64,000 nt of DNA from assembly GCA_905202485.1 (NCBI GenBank), contig CAJKRY010000006.1:49943-113942 (forward strand), given 5' to 3'. Shown here one piece after another: positions 51,821 to 60,163 of the stretch (position 1 is the first letter of the stretch; each line of letters begins with the position of its first letter). A program made the translations under genes and the position numbers. The notes under the pieces were generated by a model. It did not search any database and was not told the DNA's origin. It worked only from the letters and a program-made list of their open reading frames with translations. The DNA comes from an uncultured Methanomassiliicoccus sp. Its GTDB lineage: Archaea; Thermoplasmatota; Thermoplasmata; Methanomassiliicoccales; Methanomassiliicoccaceae.

Positions 51821-52879
51821 ATGATCAAAATGAATGCCGAAGAAAGATTAAGCCTGCTGTTACGCAACACAGAAGAAACTGTGACAGAAGAGGATTTGAA
51901 AGCCCTCCTGTCCAAAAAAGAGAAACCGCGGGCATATATCGGATTCGAGCCTTCTGGGCTTGTGCATCTGGGCTGGGCCCTGTGTGCCAGCAAGATGCGC
52001 GACTTCATCGATGCAGACTTTGAACTCACTATTTTTATGGCTGACTGGCATGCCCGTATCAATGACAAGCTCGGAGGAGATATTGAAAGAATCCGCCTCT
52101 GCGCCAAGTATATGGGAGACTGTTTTGCCGCCCTCGGAGTCCCGATGGACAAAGTCAATTTTGTTCTCGCCTCTGAAATCATGGAGAAGAACAGTTACTG
52201 GGAGACAGTAATCAAAGTAGGAAAAGTAACTTCTCTCTCAAGAATAAAGCGCGCCATGACCATCATGGGCCGCAAGGAAGACGATGCTGAACTTGATTCA
52301 TCTAAATTCCTGTACCCGCTCATGCAGGCTGCTGACATCTTTGTAATGGATATCGATGTGGCATACGCAGGCATTGACCAGCGCAGGGCTCACATGCTTG
52401 CCAGAGAAGCAGCTGAAAAACTTGACTGGAAAGTTCCTGTAGCTATCCATACTCCTTTGATCCCAGGTCTCAGCGGCATGAACAGGATGGATCCCATCAG
52501 CGGAAAGATGTCTAAGTCACATCCAGACAGCAATATTCTCATTCACGACAGCGCAGAAGATATCCAGAGAAAAATGAAGAAAGCCTTCTGCCCGCCTGAA
52601 GCTGAAGGGAATCCTGTACTGTCTGTCTGTAAGTATATTATATTCGGCAGGGGAGGAAAGCTTGTCATTGAGAGGCCGGAAAAATTCGGCGGTAATCTCG
52701 AATTCAATTCTTACGAAGAATTGGAAAAAACCTACCTCGCCCAGGAGCTTCATCCCTTGGACTTGAAGAACGGAGTCGCCAAAGCACTGAGCGATTACCT
52801 CGCCCCCGTAAGGGAATATTTCGAGAAGCATCCTGAAAATCTTGAAGCTTTAAAAGAGTCAATGGCTAAGATGCAGTAA
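51821..52879 (+). CDS. tyrS: tyrosyl-tRNA synthetase, archaeal type
   Basis: 352 residues. The class I signatures are PSGLVHLGWAL (HIGH-like) and GKMSKSHPD (KMSKS). The MQAADIFVMDIDVAYAGIDQR segment holds the tyrosine-specific residues. It lacks the bacterial C-terminal S4 domain, as expected for archaea. A TATA box at about 51792-51801 lies 25 bases before ATG 51821, so transcription probably starts at the ATG. Confidence 0.96.
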   Translation: MIKMNAEERLSLLLRNTEETVTEEDLKALLSKKEKPRAYIGFEPSGLVHLGWALCASKMRDFIDADFELTIFMADWHARINDKLGGDIERIRLCAKYMGDCFAALGVPMDKVNFVLASEIMEKNSYWETVIKVGKVTSLSRIKRAMTIMGRKEDDAELDSSKFLYPLMQAADIFVMDIDVAYAGIDQRRAHMLAREAAEKLDWKVPVAIHTPLIPGLSGMNRMDPISGKMSKSHPDSNILIHDSAEDIQRKMKKAFCPPEAEGNPVLSVCKYIIFGRGGKLVIERPEKFGGNLEFNSYEELEKTYLAQELHPLDLKNGVAKALSDYLAPVREYFEKHPENLEALKESMAKMQ

Positions 52880-52993
52880 GCATCTTTCCATTTTTTATTA
52901 ATTCTATAATTGATTTTAATCTCAGCCAGATTTAATACGTTTTTAGAGCAAACAATGATTGTTATTTTTAGCAGATAAGGAATAATCTTCTTA

Positions 52994-53284
52994 TCAGGCA
53001 TAAATTATTGAATCCGGCTCTTTGCCGTTGCGTTCGATCCTGCGGTTTCTCATCCACAGGCAGGTATCAATCAGCACCATCACCAGGTTCAGAATGTAAA
53101 GGTAGATTACTGCATCATAGCTGTAGTAAAGCTTGTTGATAATACCGGCAATGTATCCAATCATTAATGTGATCAGGAAAATCACACTCTTTCCTTTAGT
53201 GGACTTAGATCTCCAGGAATTGTAAATAGAGAATGGCCATGCTGCTCCAAAACAGACCAGCATGATTATTTCAAAAATACTCAA
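52994..53284 (-). CDS. small PQ-loop/SemiSWEET-like membrane protein
   Basis: 96 residues with three hydrophobic helices. The first contains AAWPFSIYNSWRSKSTKGKS, similar to the PQ-loop signature of SemiSWEET transporters, in which Pro and Gln are replaced by Pro-Phe. The others run GYIAGIINKLYY and YILNLVMVLIDTCLW. Such proteins may transport sugars or other small solutes. It follows the next membrane gene by 15 bases on the same strand. Confidence 0.6.
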   Translation of the reverse strand: MSIFEIIMLVCFGAAWPFSIYNSWRSKSTKGKSVIFLITLMIGYIAGIINKLYYSYDAVIYLYILNLVMVLIDTCLWMRNRRIERNGKEPDSIIYA

Positions 53285-53299
53285 TAGTGTTCCTCCAGC

Positions 53300-53788
53300 T
53301 TACTTCTTTGACATGACAAAACCCTCTTCAGGGGACATCTCTTCGCCTTCAGTTACATTCGGCGGATAGCTTCTCGGCCCTTCGTAGTAGTTGGTTGGAT
53401 AACGCTGAGTCTGAGGCTTGAAAACCGGCTGTATCTTTTTGTAAGCGATGAAGTAGAAGAATCCAGGGAAAATCATACAGAATAAGGAGATCACTGTAAA
53501 ACATTTCAGATACCTGTTGGCCTGCCCGAATCTGCCTTCATTCATTGATTTCATGATCAGGGGATTTGTCAGCAGAATAAGAAGTACAGAAACAGCGGAT
53601 ACGCATAGGAGAACCTCACCCAGAGGAATTCTGTCGCTGAACAAGAAATAGAATCCAAAAATCAATCCCAGCGGGAATGAAACAAATAAAGAAGATTTAG
53701 CATAACACATCCAGCACTTTGAATCGTTGATCGCCGGCGGAAGCCAGGTCGACGGAGCTGGGGTACATACATATTTCGTTTTAGCCAT
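53300..53788 (-). CDS. predicted membrane protein, function unknown
   Basis: 162 residues with four hydrophobic helices (for example SLFVSFPLGLIFGFYFLFS and IPLGEVLLCVSAVSVLLILL) and a cytoplasmic or external C-terminus rich in Pro and Tyr. An N-terminal CWMC motif could bind a metal or form a disulfide. I do not recognise the family. It is likely cotranscribed with the PQ-loop-like gene. Confidence 0.6.
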   Translation of the reverse strand: MAKTKYVCTPAPSTWLPPAINDSKCWMCYAKSSLFVSFPLGLIFGFYFLFSDRIPLGEVLLCVSAVSVLLILLTNPLIMKSMNEGRFGQANRYLKCFTVISLFCMIFPGFFYFIAYKKIQPVFKPQTQRYPTNYYEGPRSYPPNVTEGEEMSPEEGFVMSKK

Positions 53789-53880
53789 GTCAACACCGCA
53801 AGGATGCTTTTGCCCGCAAGCGGGACTGAGTCATTCATGGTCATTAATGATTTAAATTTTTTTGGATATATGTGCACCAT

Positions 53881-54008
53881 GCATATTTTGAGCGAATGAT
53901 ATTTGTATTAATTACAGCCAGACGTCAATTTGAAAAACGAAACAAAAACGATACGTTTAAGATTGACGTTTCCTTCTAGCTTCTAACCTGTCAAAAAAGG
54001 TCAGAATC
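53881..54008 (+). promoter_or_regulatory. promoter region of the TPD nuclease-like gene
   Basis: An 8-base inverted repeat (ACGTCAAT with ATTGACGT, around 53921-53971) overlaps a TATA-like TACGTTTAAG. It lies 35-85 bases before the ATG, so it could be an operator. No ORF is present. Confidence 0.4.
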
Positions 54009-54815
54009 ATGAAATTAGAAGATTACAAACGTATTTACGACGAGTTGGAGACAGTGTCTGATGTTGACAGACTAGCTGCCCAAAACGGTTTGGACAGAGA
54101 GCTCCTGAACGTTATCTACACTCAGCGTACAGTACGTAAAACTATGAAACGCCATCACATAATCAAAAGAAATCTTCCCCGAATGCTGCGCGAATGGAAG
54201 TCTGGAAAAAGCATTTTTGACATATCGCAGAAATGGGATTTTTCTCCCATCTTGACCGGCCTGATGCTGTTTCAGCAGAGCGGGCATTCCAAAAAACAGT
54301 ACTGGAGTTATGTGAGAGAGCCTGACACGATAGCAGACCAGCGATTGAAAAAAGAGATTTTGGAGATCGTGAAAGCAGACAGCATCTATTCCCCGTGGGG
54401 AAATGATATTCAAGTCAAAAGAGGGCAGTGGGGTGAAGAGATGCTTCAGAACTGGCTTACTGAGAATGAACTTGGATACCGCACGGAAAACGATCTCCGC
54501 GGAAAATTCTCTAAGACGCCTGACTGCCTGCTCAACGAGCCTGTCAAAATAAACGGCCGCGTTGTAAACTGGATTGAATCTAAGGCTTCTTTTGGAGATA
54601 AAATAGAATTTAATAAAAATTTCAAAGGCCAGCTTTCAAAATATGTTGAAATGTTCGGCAACGGCATCGTCGTCTACTGGTTCGGTTTCATTGACGACCT
54701 TGAATACCCGCCGGGAATTGAGATTATGGATAGGAATATCTGCAGTCTGCCGATTGAAAAGTGTCCTGAAGATGTGATCTGCCCGGAAGAAATTCCCAAC
54801 AATGTAAGAGTCTAA
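54009..54815 (+). CDS. TPD-motif PD-(D/E)XK nuclease-like protein (CDIN1/C15orf41 homologue)
   Basis: 268 residues. The N-terminal part has a helical DNA-binding-like region (DVDRLAAQNGLDRELLNVIY and IFDISQKWDFSPI). The C-terminal nuclease domain has KTPDCLL and NWIESKASFGD. This is the TPD variant of the PD-(D/E)XK fold found in archaea and in human CDIN1. RGQWGEEMLQNWL precedes it. The substrate is unknown. The stop overlaps the glmS stop on the opposite strand. Confidence 0.8.
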   Translation: MKLEDYKRIYDELETVSDVDRLAAQNGLDRELLNVIYTQRTVRKTMKRHHIIKRNLPRMLREWKSGKSIFDISQKWDFSPILTGLMLFQQSGHSKKQYWSYVREPDTIADQRLKKEILEIVKADSIYSPWGNDIQVKRGQWGEEMLQNWLTENELGYRTENDLRGKFSKTPDCLLNEPVKINGRVVNWIESKASFGDKIEFNKNFKGQLSKYVEMFGNGIVVYWFGFIDDLEYPPGIEIMDRNICSLPIEKCPEDVICPEEIPNNVRV

Positions 54816-56602
54816 TCAACTGTTACGCTTTTAGCCAGATTCTTAGGCCTGTCGATCGGGCAGCCGCGTTTCCTGGCTGTATGATATGCAATAAGCTGCA
54901 CCACAACTGTGAGCGGAATGGGAGACAAAATCCCTTCCACTTCAGGAATGCAGACCATTCTATCCACAATTGCTTCTAAGTCTCTGTCTCCTTCTATTCC
55001 TATTCCCAACACAGGACTGTCCCTTGCCGCCACTTCCGAAATGGCTGAGAGCATTTTTTCATAAGACATGTCCCAGACGCATGCCGCTACTGTCGGTGTA
55101 TTGCTGTCTAACAACGCCAAGGGTCCGTGTTTTAATTCTCCTGCTGCATAGCCTTCTGCGTGAATGTATGAGATTTCTTTCAGTTTCAAAGCACCTTCCA
55201 GCATTGTCGGGTAGTTGATATGCCTGCCTAAGAAGAAGGCGCTCTGAGCAGACGTCAGCATCTCTACTGACTCTGAAATCTCATCAGATTTGGCAAGAAC
55301 GTTTGATACTGTTCTCGGCATTGACTTCAGACCGTGGGTGTAACGGTGGATTTCATCTCTTCTTAACGTTCTTGATTTTCCCAATTTTAATGCTAGCATA
55401 TACATGGCCATTAACTGAGTAACGTAGGTCTTTGTCGCCGCCACTCCGATCTCTGGCCCTGCCTGCGTGTAAAGAACGTTATCCACTTCCCTTGTGATTG
55501 TCGATCCCACTACGTTCGTAACTGCCAGTGTTCTGTGTCCTCTTTTCTTGGCCAGCCTTGCTGCTGCCAAGGTGTCTGCTGTTTCTCCGGACTGAGTTAC
55601 TAGAATAACTAAAGGATCTTCCCTCGTCTCGCTGGAATACCTGCACTCTGATGCCAATTCCACTGTAACGGGAATGCCTGCAAGATATTCTATCGCGTAT
55701 TTTCCTACCAGAGAAGCATTGTAAGATGTTCCGCAGGCTATCATCTTTACTGACGAAAAATCCTGAGATGATAAGAAGTCGGAAGACATGATTTTATCGA
55801 AGTTCCCCAGCAGAGAGTCGTGAATCGCCGAAGGCTGCTCAAATATCTCTTTCAGCATGTAATGTTCGAAGCCTCCCTTCTGAGCATCTTCCGCAGTCCA
55901 CGAGACCGTTATGTAATCTTTGTTTATTTTTTCTCCTTTATCATTAAATATCTCTACGCCTGAAGGAGTCAGCGCTAATGTCTCTCCGTCTTCAATGTAA
56001 ATAACTTTGTTAGTGTAATTTAAAACCGCTGTCACATCTGAAGCGATGAAGTTCTCTTCTGAGCCTAAGCCGACGATCAGAGGATTTTCTTTCCTTGCAG
56101 CAACTATTTCATTGGTGCCTTTTTTTACTGCCGCTACAGCATAAGTGCCTTTGACATCTTCCAGCGCCCTTGTTAATGCCGATCTTAAGTTTCCTTCATA
56201 GTATTCTTCTAAAAGATGCACCAGCACTTCCGTGTCTGTTTCTGATGTGAAAGCATGTCCTTCATTTTCCAGTCTGTCTCTCAGTTCAGCTCTGTTCTCA
56301 ATGATGCCGTTGTGAACTAAGGCAATGCAGTTTTTACAGTCTGTCATGGGATGGGCATTCTCTTTCGAAGGTTTTCCGCAGGTAGCCCATCTTGTATGTC
56401 CGATGCCTAAATGGCCTTCGATTACCGGCATGCTGCCGGTGAGCTTAGTCACATCTCCCTCGTCTTTGAAGACCTGCAGCTCTTCTTCATTCACCACAGC
56501 AATTCCTGCAGAATCATAGCCCCTGTACTCTAAACGCTGCAGCCCGTCGATGAGAACCTGCTGCGCGTCCCTTGGTCCCGCATAGCCTACAATTCCGCAC
56601 AT
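54812..56602 (-). CDS. glmS: glutamine:fructose-6-phosphate aminotransferase
   Basis: 596 residues. It makes glucosamine-6-phosphate, the first step to UDP-GlcNAc. Cys2 of MCGIVGYAG is the glutaminase nucleophile, and GIGHTRWATCGKPSKENAHP follows. Two SIS domains have the VTQSGETADTLAAARLAKKRG and YAAGELKHGPLALLD motifs. A longer frame upstream exists, but the Cys2 rule and the TAATG overlap with glmU fix the start at 56602. The stop is TAG (54812-54814), with no other stop for 45 codons. Confidence 0.95.
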   Translation of the reverse strand: MCGIVGYAGPRDAQQVLIDGLQRLEYRGYDSAGIAVVNEEELQVFKDEGDVTKLTGSMPVIEGHLGIGHTRWATCGKPSKENAHPMTDCKNCIALVHNGIIENRAELRDRLENEGHAFTSETDTEVLVHLLEEYYEGNLRSALTRALEDVKGTYAVAAVKKGTNEIVAARKENPLIVGLGSEENFIASDVTAVLNYTNKVIYIEDGETLALTPSGVEIFNDKGEKINKDYITVSWTAEDAQKGGFEHYMLKEIFEQPSAIHDSLLGNFDKIMSSDFLSSQDFSSVKMIACGTSYNASLVGKYAIEYLAGIPVTVELASECRYSSETREDPLVILVTQSGETADTLAAARLAKKRGHRTLAVTNVVGSTITREVDNVLYTQAGPEIGVAATKTYVTQLMAMYMLALKLGKSRTLRRDEIHRYTHGLKSMPRTVSNVLAKSDEISESVEMLTSAQSAFFLGRHINYPTMLEGALKLKEISYIHAEGYAAGELKHGPLALLDSNTPTVAACVWDMSYEKMLSAISEVAARDSPVLGIGIEGDRDLEAIVDRMVCIPEVEGILSPIPLTVVVQLIAYHTARKRGCPIDRPKNLAKSVTVD

Positions 56603-57777
56603 TATACCACGATGCTCCTGTTTTCCAAACTGCTTCTGACTGTCGAACCGCTGCTGATCCTGCATTCTGAACCGACGATAATGTTGGGAAAAAATACTGT
56701 TCCAGAGCCGATCCATGAATCCTGTCCGATCATTACCCCTGAGCGGTCTCTCCCCCTTGCCACTCCGTCTGCCAAGACTGACGAACCGATCTCGACTCCG
56801 CAGTCCACCGCCGATCTGGAAATGTGGCAGTGCGTTCCTACCGCAATATTATCCATCAAAACGCTGCCTGCAATGCAGGAATAAGGACCGATCTGTACAT
56901 CGTTGCCGATGCTGGTGAAAGCTGAGATCGTTACGTCGGGACCGATGTCACAGTTTTCGCCGATGATTACCGGCCCTTCAATATAACACCCTGACCTGAT
57001 CCTGCTGCCTTCGCCGATGCAGACGTTTCCTTTCAGAGTCACTCCGTGCTCAATCGTTCCCTGAGTGAGTCTGCTGATATTTTCTAAAGCCATGTCATTT
57101 AACTTTACTAAGTCCTGGGGGTAAACAGCATCTACCCAGCCTCCGTCTGTCTTGACTGCCGAGAGACATATCTGATGTAAGTGAGAGGAAAGCACTTCTG
57201 AAATTCCGAGGGCTGAGACTTCCGAGGCACTGCTGAAGAAATTTAGTGTTTGTTTATCAAATAAGTATATTCCTGTACTGATTATGTTGCTGAAGTTTGT
57301 TTCAGGCTTTTCTACAATGGATATGATCCTGCTGTCTTTCAGAGACACAACGCCGTACTTCGAAGGCATGACGCTTTCAGTGACTACTATTAAAGGAGGT
57401 TCGCCGTTCAGCGCTGACGCTACTGTATTTTTATCAATAAAATTGTCACCCGCCAGAACGATTACCCTTTCCTCGTCTTTCAGAATATCCCAGGCTGAGA
57501 AGATTGCATGTGCCGTGCCGATCGGCCTCGACTGAGATACATATGTGATCTTAGCCCCGAAATTACGCCCGTCTCCGAAATGAGACATGATCGTATTTTC
57601 AAAGTATCCCACGACAATGATGATGTCTGTGATGCCGTTAGAGACTAACGAATGCACTATATGCTCCAATACCGGCTTGTTCCCTATCGGAATCATCGCC
57701 TTAGGCCTTGACATTGTAAACGGACGCAGCCTTATGCCCTCGCCTGCAGCAAGGATTACTGCTTTCAAACTCCCCAC
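56602..57777 (-). CDS. glmU: bifunctional sugar-1-phosphate nucleotidylyltransferase/acetyltransferase
   Basis: 391 residues, archaeal GlmU-like. The N-terminal nucleotidyltransferase has VILAAGEGIRLRPFTMSRPK and NKPVLEHIVHSLVSNGI; the C-terminal half is a left-handed beta-helix of hexapeptide repeats (IGEGSRIRSGCYIEGPVIIG). It would convert glucosamine-1-phosphate to UDP-GlcNAc. Immediate coupling with glmS puts both in one pathway. The phosphoglucosamine mutase is not in the window. Confidence 0.9.
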   Translation of the reverse strand: MGSLKAVILAAGEGIRLRPFTMSRPKAMIPIGNKPVLEHIVHSLVSNGITDIIIVVGYFENTIMSHFGDGRNFGAKITYVSQSRPIGTAHAIFSAWDILKDEERVIVLAGDNFIDKNTVASALNGEPPLIVVTESVMPSKYGVVSLKDSRIISIVEKPETNFSNIISTGIYLFDKQTLNFFSSASEVSALGISEVLSSHLHQICLSAVKTDGGWVDAVYPQDLVKLNDMALENISRLTQGTIEHGVTLKGNVCIGEGSRIRSGCYIEGPVIIGENCDIGPDVTISAFTSIGNDVQIGPYSCIAGSVLMDNIAVGTHCHISRSAVDCGVEIGSSVLADGVARGRDRSGVMIGQDSWIGSGTVFFPNIIVGSECRISSGSTVRSSLENRSIVV

Positions 57778-57863
57778 GGAGTACTACTTTTCAGCAGGTA
57801 GGAAATATAGTTTTAGAAAAAACTTCGAAAAATCATCGGAGGCGGGGATTCCGCGCTCCTCAC

Positions 57864-58088
57864 TTATTCTACATCATTGGGGTTTATTTTCCCGTAGAGC
57901 GCTGCTTTCATGCTCTCTACGTTCTTTGCGGTGGCCTTGATGTAAACTTCGCATGAGGTCTTGGGGCGTATTACGAGCCTCTTTTTCTGACAGTAGAGAA
58001 GACCTCCCTGCATTGTAGACTCAGGCCTCTTATCCATATACACGCACGATATGCAACTAACAGGTTCTGTGTTCACGATTTCACACAC
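57864..58088 (-). CDS. small Cys-containing protein, function unknown
   Basis: 74 residues starting at GTG 58088. Cys residues occur in CISC, in LLYC and in TSC, so a metal site is possible. There is no membrane helix. It is on the same strand as glmU but 86 bases upstream of it. I do not recognise the family. Confidence 0.5.
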   Translation of the reverse strand: MCEIVNTEPVSCISCVYMDKRPESTMQGGLLYCQKKRLVIRPKTSCEVYIKATAKNVESMKAALYGKINPNDVE

Positions 58089-58300
58089 GGTAGATGACTA
58101 TTTGAAGATTTGCAGATCATAGTCACATGCTATAATTATGAAAAACATGCTGGCCTTGCAGAAATGCAACTAAAAAATATCTCACATTAAAAAGTTCTAG
58201 AACATGCGACAAGTAAAAAAAAATCAGTTTTATCAGCATCAAGCAAGACTGATTGAAACGATAATGCCAGATAAATTAAATATGAATTATACAATAACAA
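58089..58300. other. A/T-rich spacer, no gene recognised
   Basis: About 210 bases between the Cys-containing gene and the first hairpin element. The sequence is A/T-rich, with short A runs. I see no supported ORF or RNA. Confidence 0.4.
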
Positions 58301-58523
58301 TCTGCCCGAAAGAGGTTGAGCTGACTCCGCAGAGGTGAAGCTCAAATCTTCTCTGCGGGTCAGACCCTCAGGAGGAGGTGGTATACGCCACGTTTTTCTG
58401 TGGTGTTCTGCACGATTGTCACAGTTGATGATTCAATTGTGATAGTTGTCGACTGGCGATAAGTCAGTCGAAAGCGCGGTTCACTTTACGAACCCCGTCC
58501 CTTAGGGGACGGTCACCTCTGCC
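58301..58523 (+). ncRNA. multi-hairpin structured element, candidate ncRNA (copy A)
   Basis: A chain of stems is visible. Stem 1 (58321-58363) pairs CTGAC with GTCAG and CCGCAGA with TCTGCGG. It is followed by hairpins GTGG/CCAC, CACAGTTG/CAATTGTG, GACTG/CAGTC, GGTTC/GAACC and CCGTCCC/GGGACGG. A perfect 10-bp helix between GCAGAGGTGA (from 58330) and TCACCTCTGC (from 58512) could enclose the whole as an alternative to stem 1. The first about 70 bases recur at 60052-60120. No known RNA family was recognised. The strand given is the one that reads toward the ATPase gene; it is not proved. Confidence 0.5.
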
Positions 58524-58831
58524 CTTAATCATATAATCTCTTTTGAATTATATACCATTTTTGGCATATGTATCTGCAGCAGCTTTCGTGGACACCTCTT
58601 ATGATATTTCCTAAATCGAGTTAGAGTCGGTGAAGCAATCTTCACAAAGAGTTCTTCATATTCACATTGAATAACGCCTCACGGGGTTATAGAACTCGTA
58701 ATTCAAAACGACCTTCTCACATGCCAATAAGATATTGAATGTGCGTGAAAAAACAACCAAGAACACTACTATTTTTTCAAGTGCATGAAAAATTTAGATA
58801 TACTAAATACGCAGATTAAGAGGTGCTGTTC
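58524..58831 (+). promoter_or_regulatory. A/T-rich region upstream of the ATPase gene
   Basis: About 300 bases with no supported ORF. A TATA-like ATTTAGATATACTAAAT near 58792-58806 could start transcription close to the AGGTG box and ATG 58832. Some short inverted repeats are present. Confidence 0.4.
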
Positions 58832-60025
58832 ATGATACTCAGAACTCAATATCTCGATAAATTACGCATGTTTAAGGAAAAGCAGCTGATCAAAGTCATA
58901 ACTGGCATCAGACGATCCGGGAAGTCCACATTGCTTGAACAGTTCCAAGAAGAATTAATCAATGAAGGAGTTTCTGAGAAACAGATTGTATATATCAATT
59001 TTGAAGATTTGAAAAATGAACATCTGATGAATTATAAAGCGATGTATAATTTTATTTCTGAACGCCTTTGTGATGAAAAATATACTTACGTTTTTCTTGA
59101 CGAAGTTCAACGCGTTCCAGATTTTCAAAAAGCCGTTGACAGCTTATATATTCAGAAAAATATCGATTTATACATCACGGGTTCGAATTCCGATTTGCTT
59201 TCAAGCGAACTTTCAACTTTGTTGACTGGAAGATATGTTGAAATAAAAATGCTGCCTCTTTCTTTTAAAGAATATGTAAGCGCATTCCCTGCCAGCGCAG
59301 AAAAGAAAGAATTGTTCAGCAGCTATCTGCAAAACGGTTCCATGCCATATGTCTTGAATCTGCCAAACGAGGAAGCTGTAAATATTTATCTCGACGGAAT
59401 TTACCACACCATCATATCAAATGACATTGCCAGGAGGCATTCCCAAACAGACATATCGGTGTTGGAGAGCATCCTAAGGTATCTGATGCACAATATAGGC
59501 AGCCTCGTATCTTCAACTAATATTGCTAACGCATTGACTTCCAATAACCGAAAGCCCTCATACAACACTGTTGAAAAATATATCGGATATCTTACCGAAT
59601 CATTTTTGGTCTACGAGGCCGCTAGATACGATATAAAAGGAAAACAGCATTTGAAATCTCTTGCCAAGTATTACGTAATTGACAGCGGCATAAGAAACAT
59701 GCTGCTGTCTAACAGTGCAAGCGATATTGGCCACGTTTTAGAAAATGTTATTTATTTTGAATTGTTGAGACGCGGTTTTAAAGTAAGTATCGGTAAAATC
59801 GATGATCGTGAAGTCGATTTTGTTGCAACAAACAGCGATACGGTTGAATATTACCAAGTGTCCGCAACGGTTTTAGATGAGAATAAACTTCGAACGGAAT
59901 TAGGGCCGTTGGAACGGATTAAAGATTTCTATCCAAAAACGCTGATTACACTTGACGATTACAATTTAGGCAATCACAACGGGATTAAAATTGTCAATGC
60001 AATTGATTTCTTACTTGCAAAATAA
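58832..60025 (+). CDS. AAA-family ATPase with DUF4143 C-terminal domain
   Basis: 397 residues. Walker A is GIRRSGKSTLLEQF (near residue 22), Walker B is YVFLDEVQRVPDF (near 88) and ITGSNSDLLSSELSTLLTGR is the sensor-like region. The C-terminal DUF4143 part has GHVLENVIYFELLRRGFKVS and REVDFVATNSDTVEYYQVS, like PD-(D/E)XK-type ends. These proteins are widespread in host-associated archaea and bacteria, with unclear function; some link to toxin-antitoxin or phage defence. The gene is A/T-rich, unlike glpABC, and is flanked by the two hairpin elements. GGTG precedes ATG 58832. Confidence 0.88.
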   Translation: MILRTQYLDKLRMFKEKQLIKVITGIRRSGKSTLLEQFQEELINEGVSEKQIVYINFEDLKNEHLMNYKAMYNFISERLCDEKYTYVFLDEVQRVPDFQKAVDSLYIQKNIDLYITGSNSDLLSSELSTLLTGRYVEIKMLPLSFKEYVSAFPASAEKKELFSSYLQNGSMPYVLNLPNEEAVNIYLDGIYHTIISNDIARRHSQTDISVLESILRYLMHNIGSLVSSTNIANALTSNNRKPSYNTVEKYIGYLTESFLVYEAARYDIKGKQHLKSLAKYYVIDSGIRNMLLSNSASDIGHVLENVIYFELLRRGFKVSIGKIDDREVDFVATNSDTVEYYQVSATVLDENKLRTELGPLERIKDFYPKTLITLDDYNLGNHNGIKIVNAIDFLLAK

Positions 60026-60051
60026 ATCATAAATATAGAAGAGACCATCCG

Positions 60052-60120
60052 TCTGAAAAAGATTAATCTGACTCCGCAGAGGTGAGTTAGCGCTTACTCT
60101 GCGGGTCAGACCCTCGGAAG
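60052..60120 (+). repeat. hairpin element copy B, downstream of the ATPase gene
   Basis: Its 5' part resembles 58301-58376. Stem 1 at 60068-60109 has the same CTGAC/GTCAG and CCGCAGA/TCTGCGG pairing and the same ACCCTC tail, while the loop differs (copy B has TTAGCG in the tip). A second hairpin GGAAG/CTTCC follows at 60116-60134, in place of the GTGG/CCAC hairpin of copy A. The stem is kept while the loop changes, which argues for a structure under selection. The remaining 140 bases of copy A are absent. Confidence 0.65.
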
Positions 60121-60163
60121 AAGTAGTTGCTTCCACCCTTAAATTTTCCATCGGACTAAGAAA

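Noticed and set aside
56603..56716. Upstream extension of glmS to 56716.
   Set aside because: GlmS needs Cys as residue 2; only ATG 56602 gives it, and it overlaps the glmU stop as TAATG.
58301..58523. The multi-hairpin element was considered as RNase P RNA, SRP RNA, an H/ACA guide or a hammerhead-type ribozyme.
   Set aside because: None of the diagnostic cores is present: no RNase P conserved regions, no SRP helix 8, no ACA box after a pocket-containing hairpin, and no CUGAUGA/GAAA ribozyme core.
58301..60134. IS200/IS605-type element with terminal palindromes.
   Set aside because: No TnpA or TnpB gene lies between the hairpins; the only gene is an ATPase. The copies are also unequal in length.
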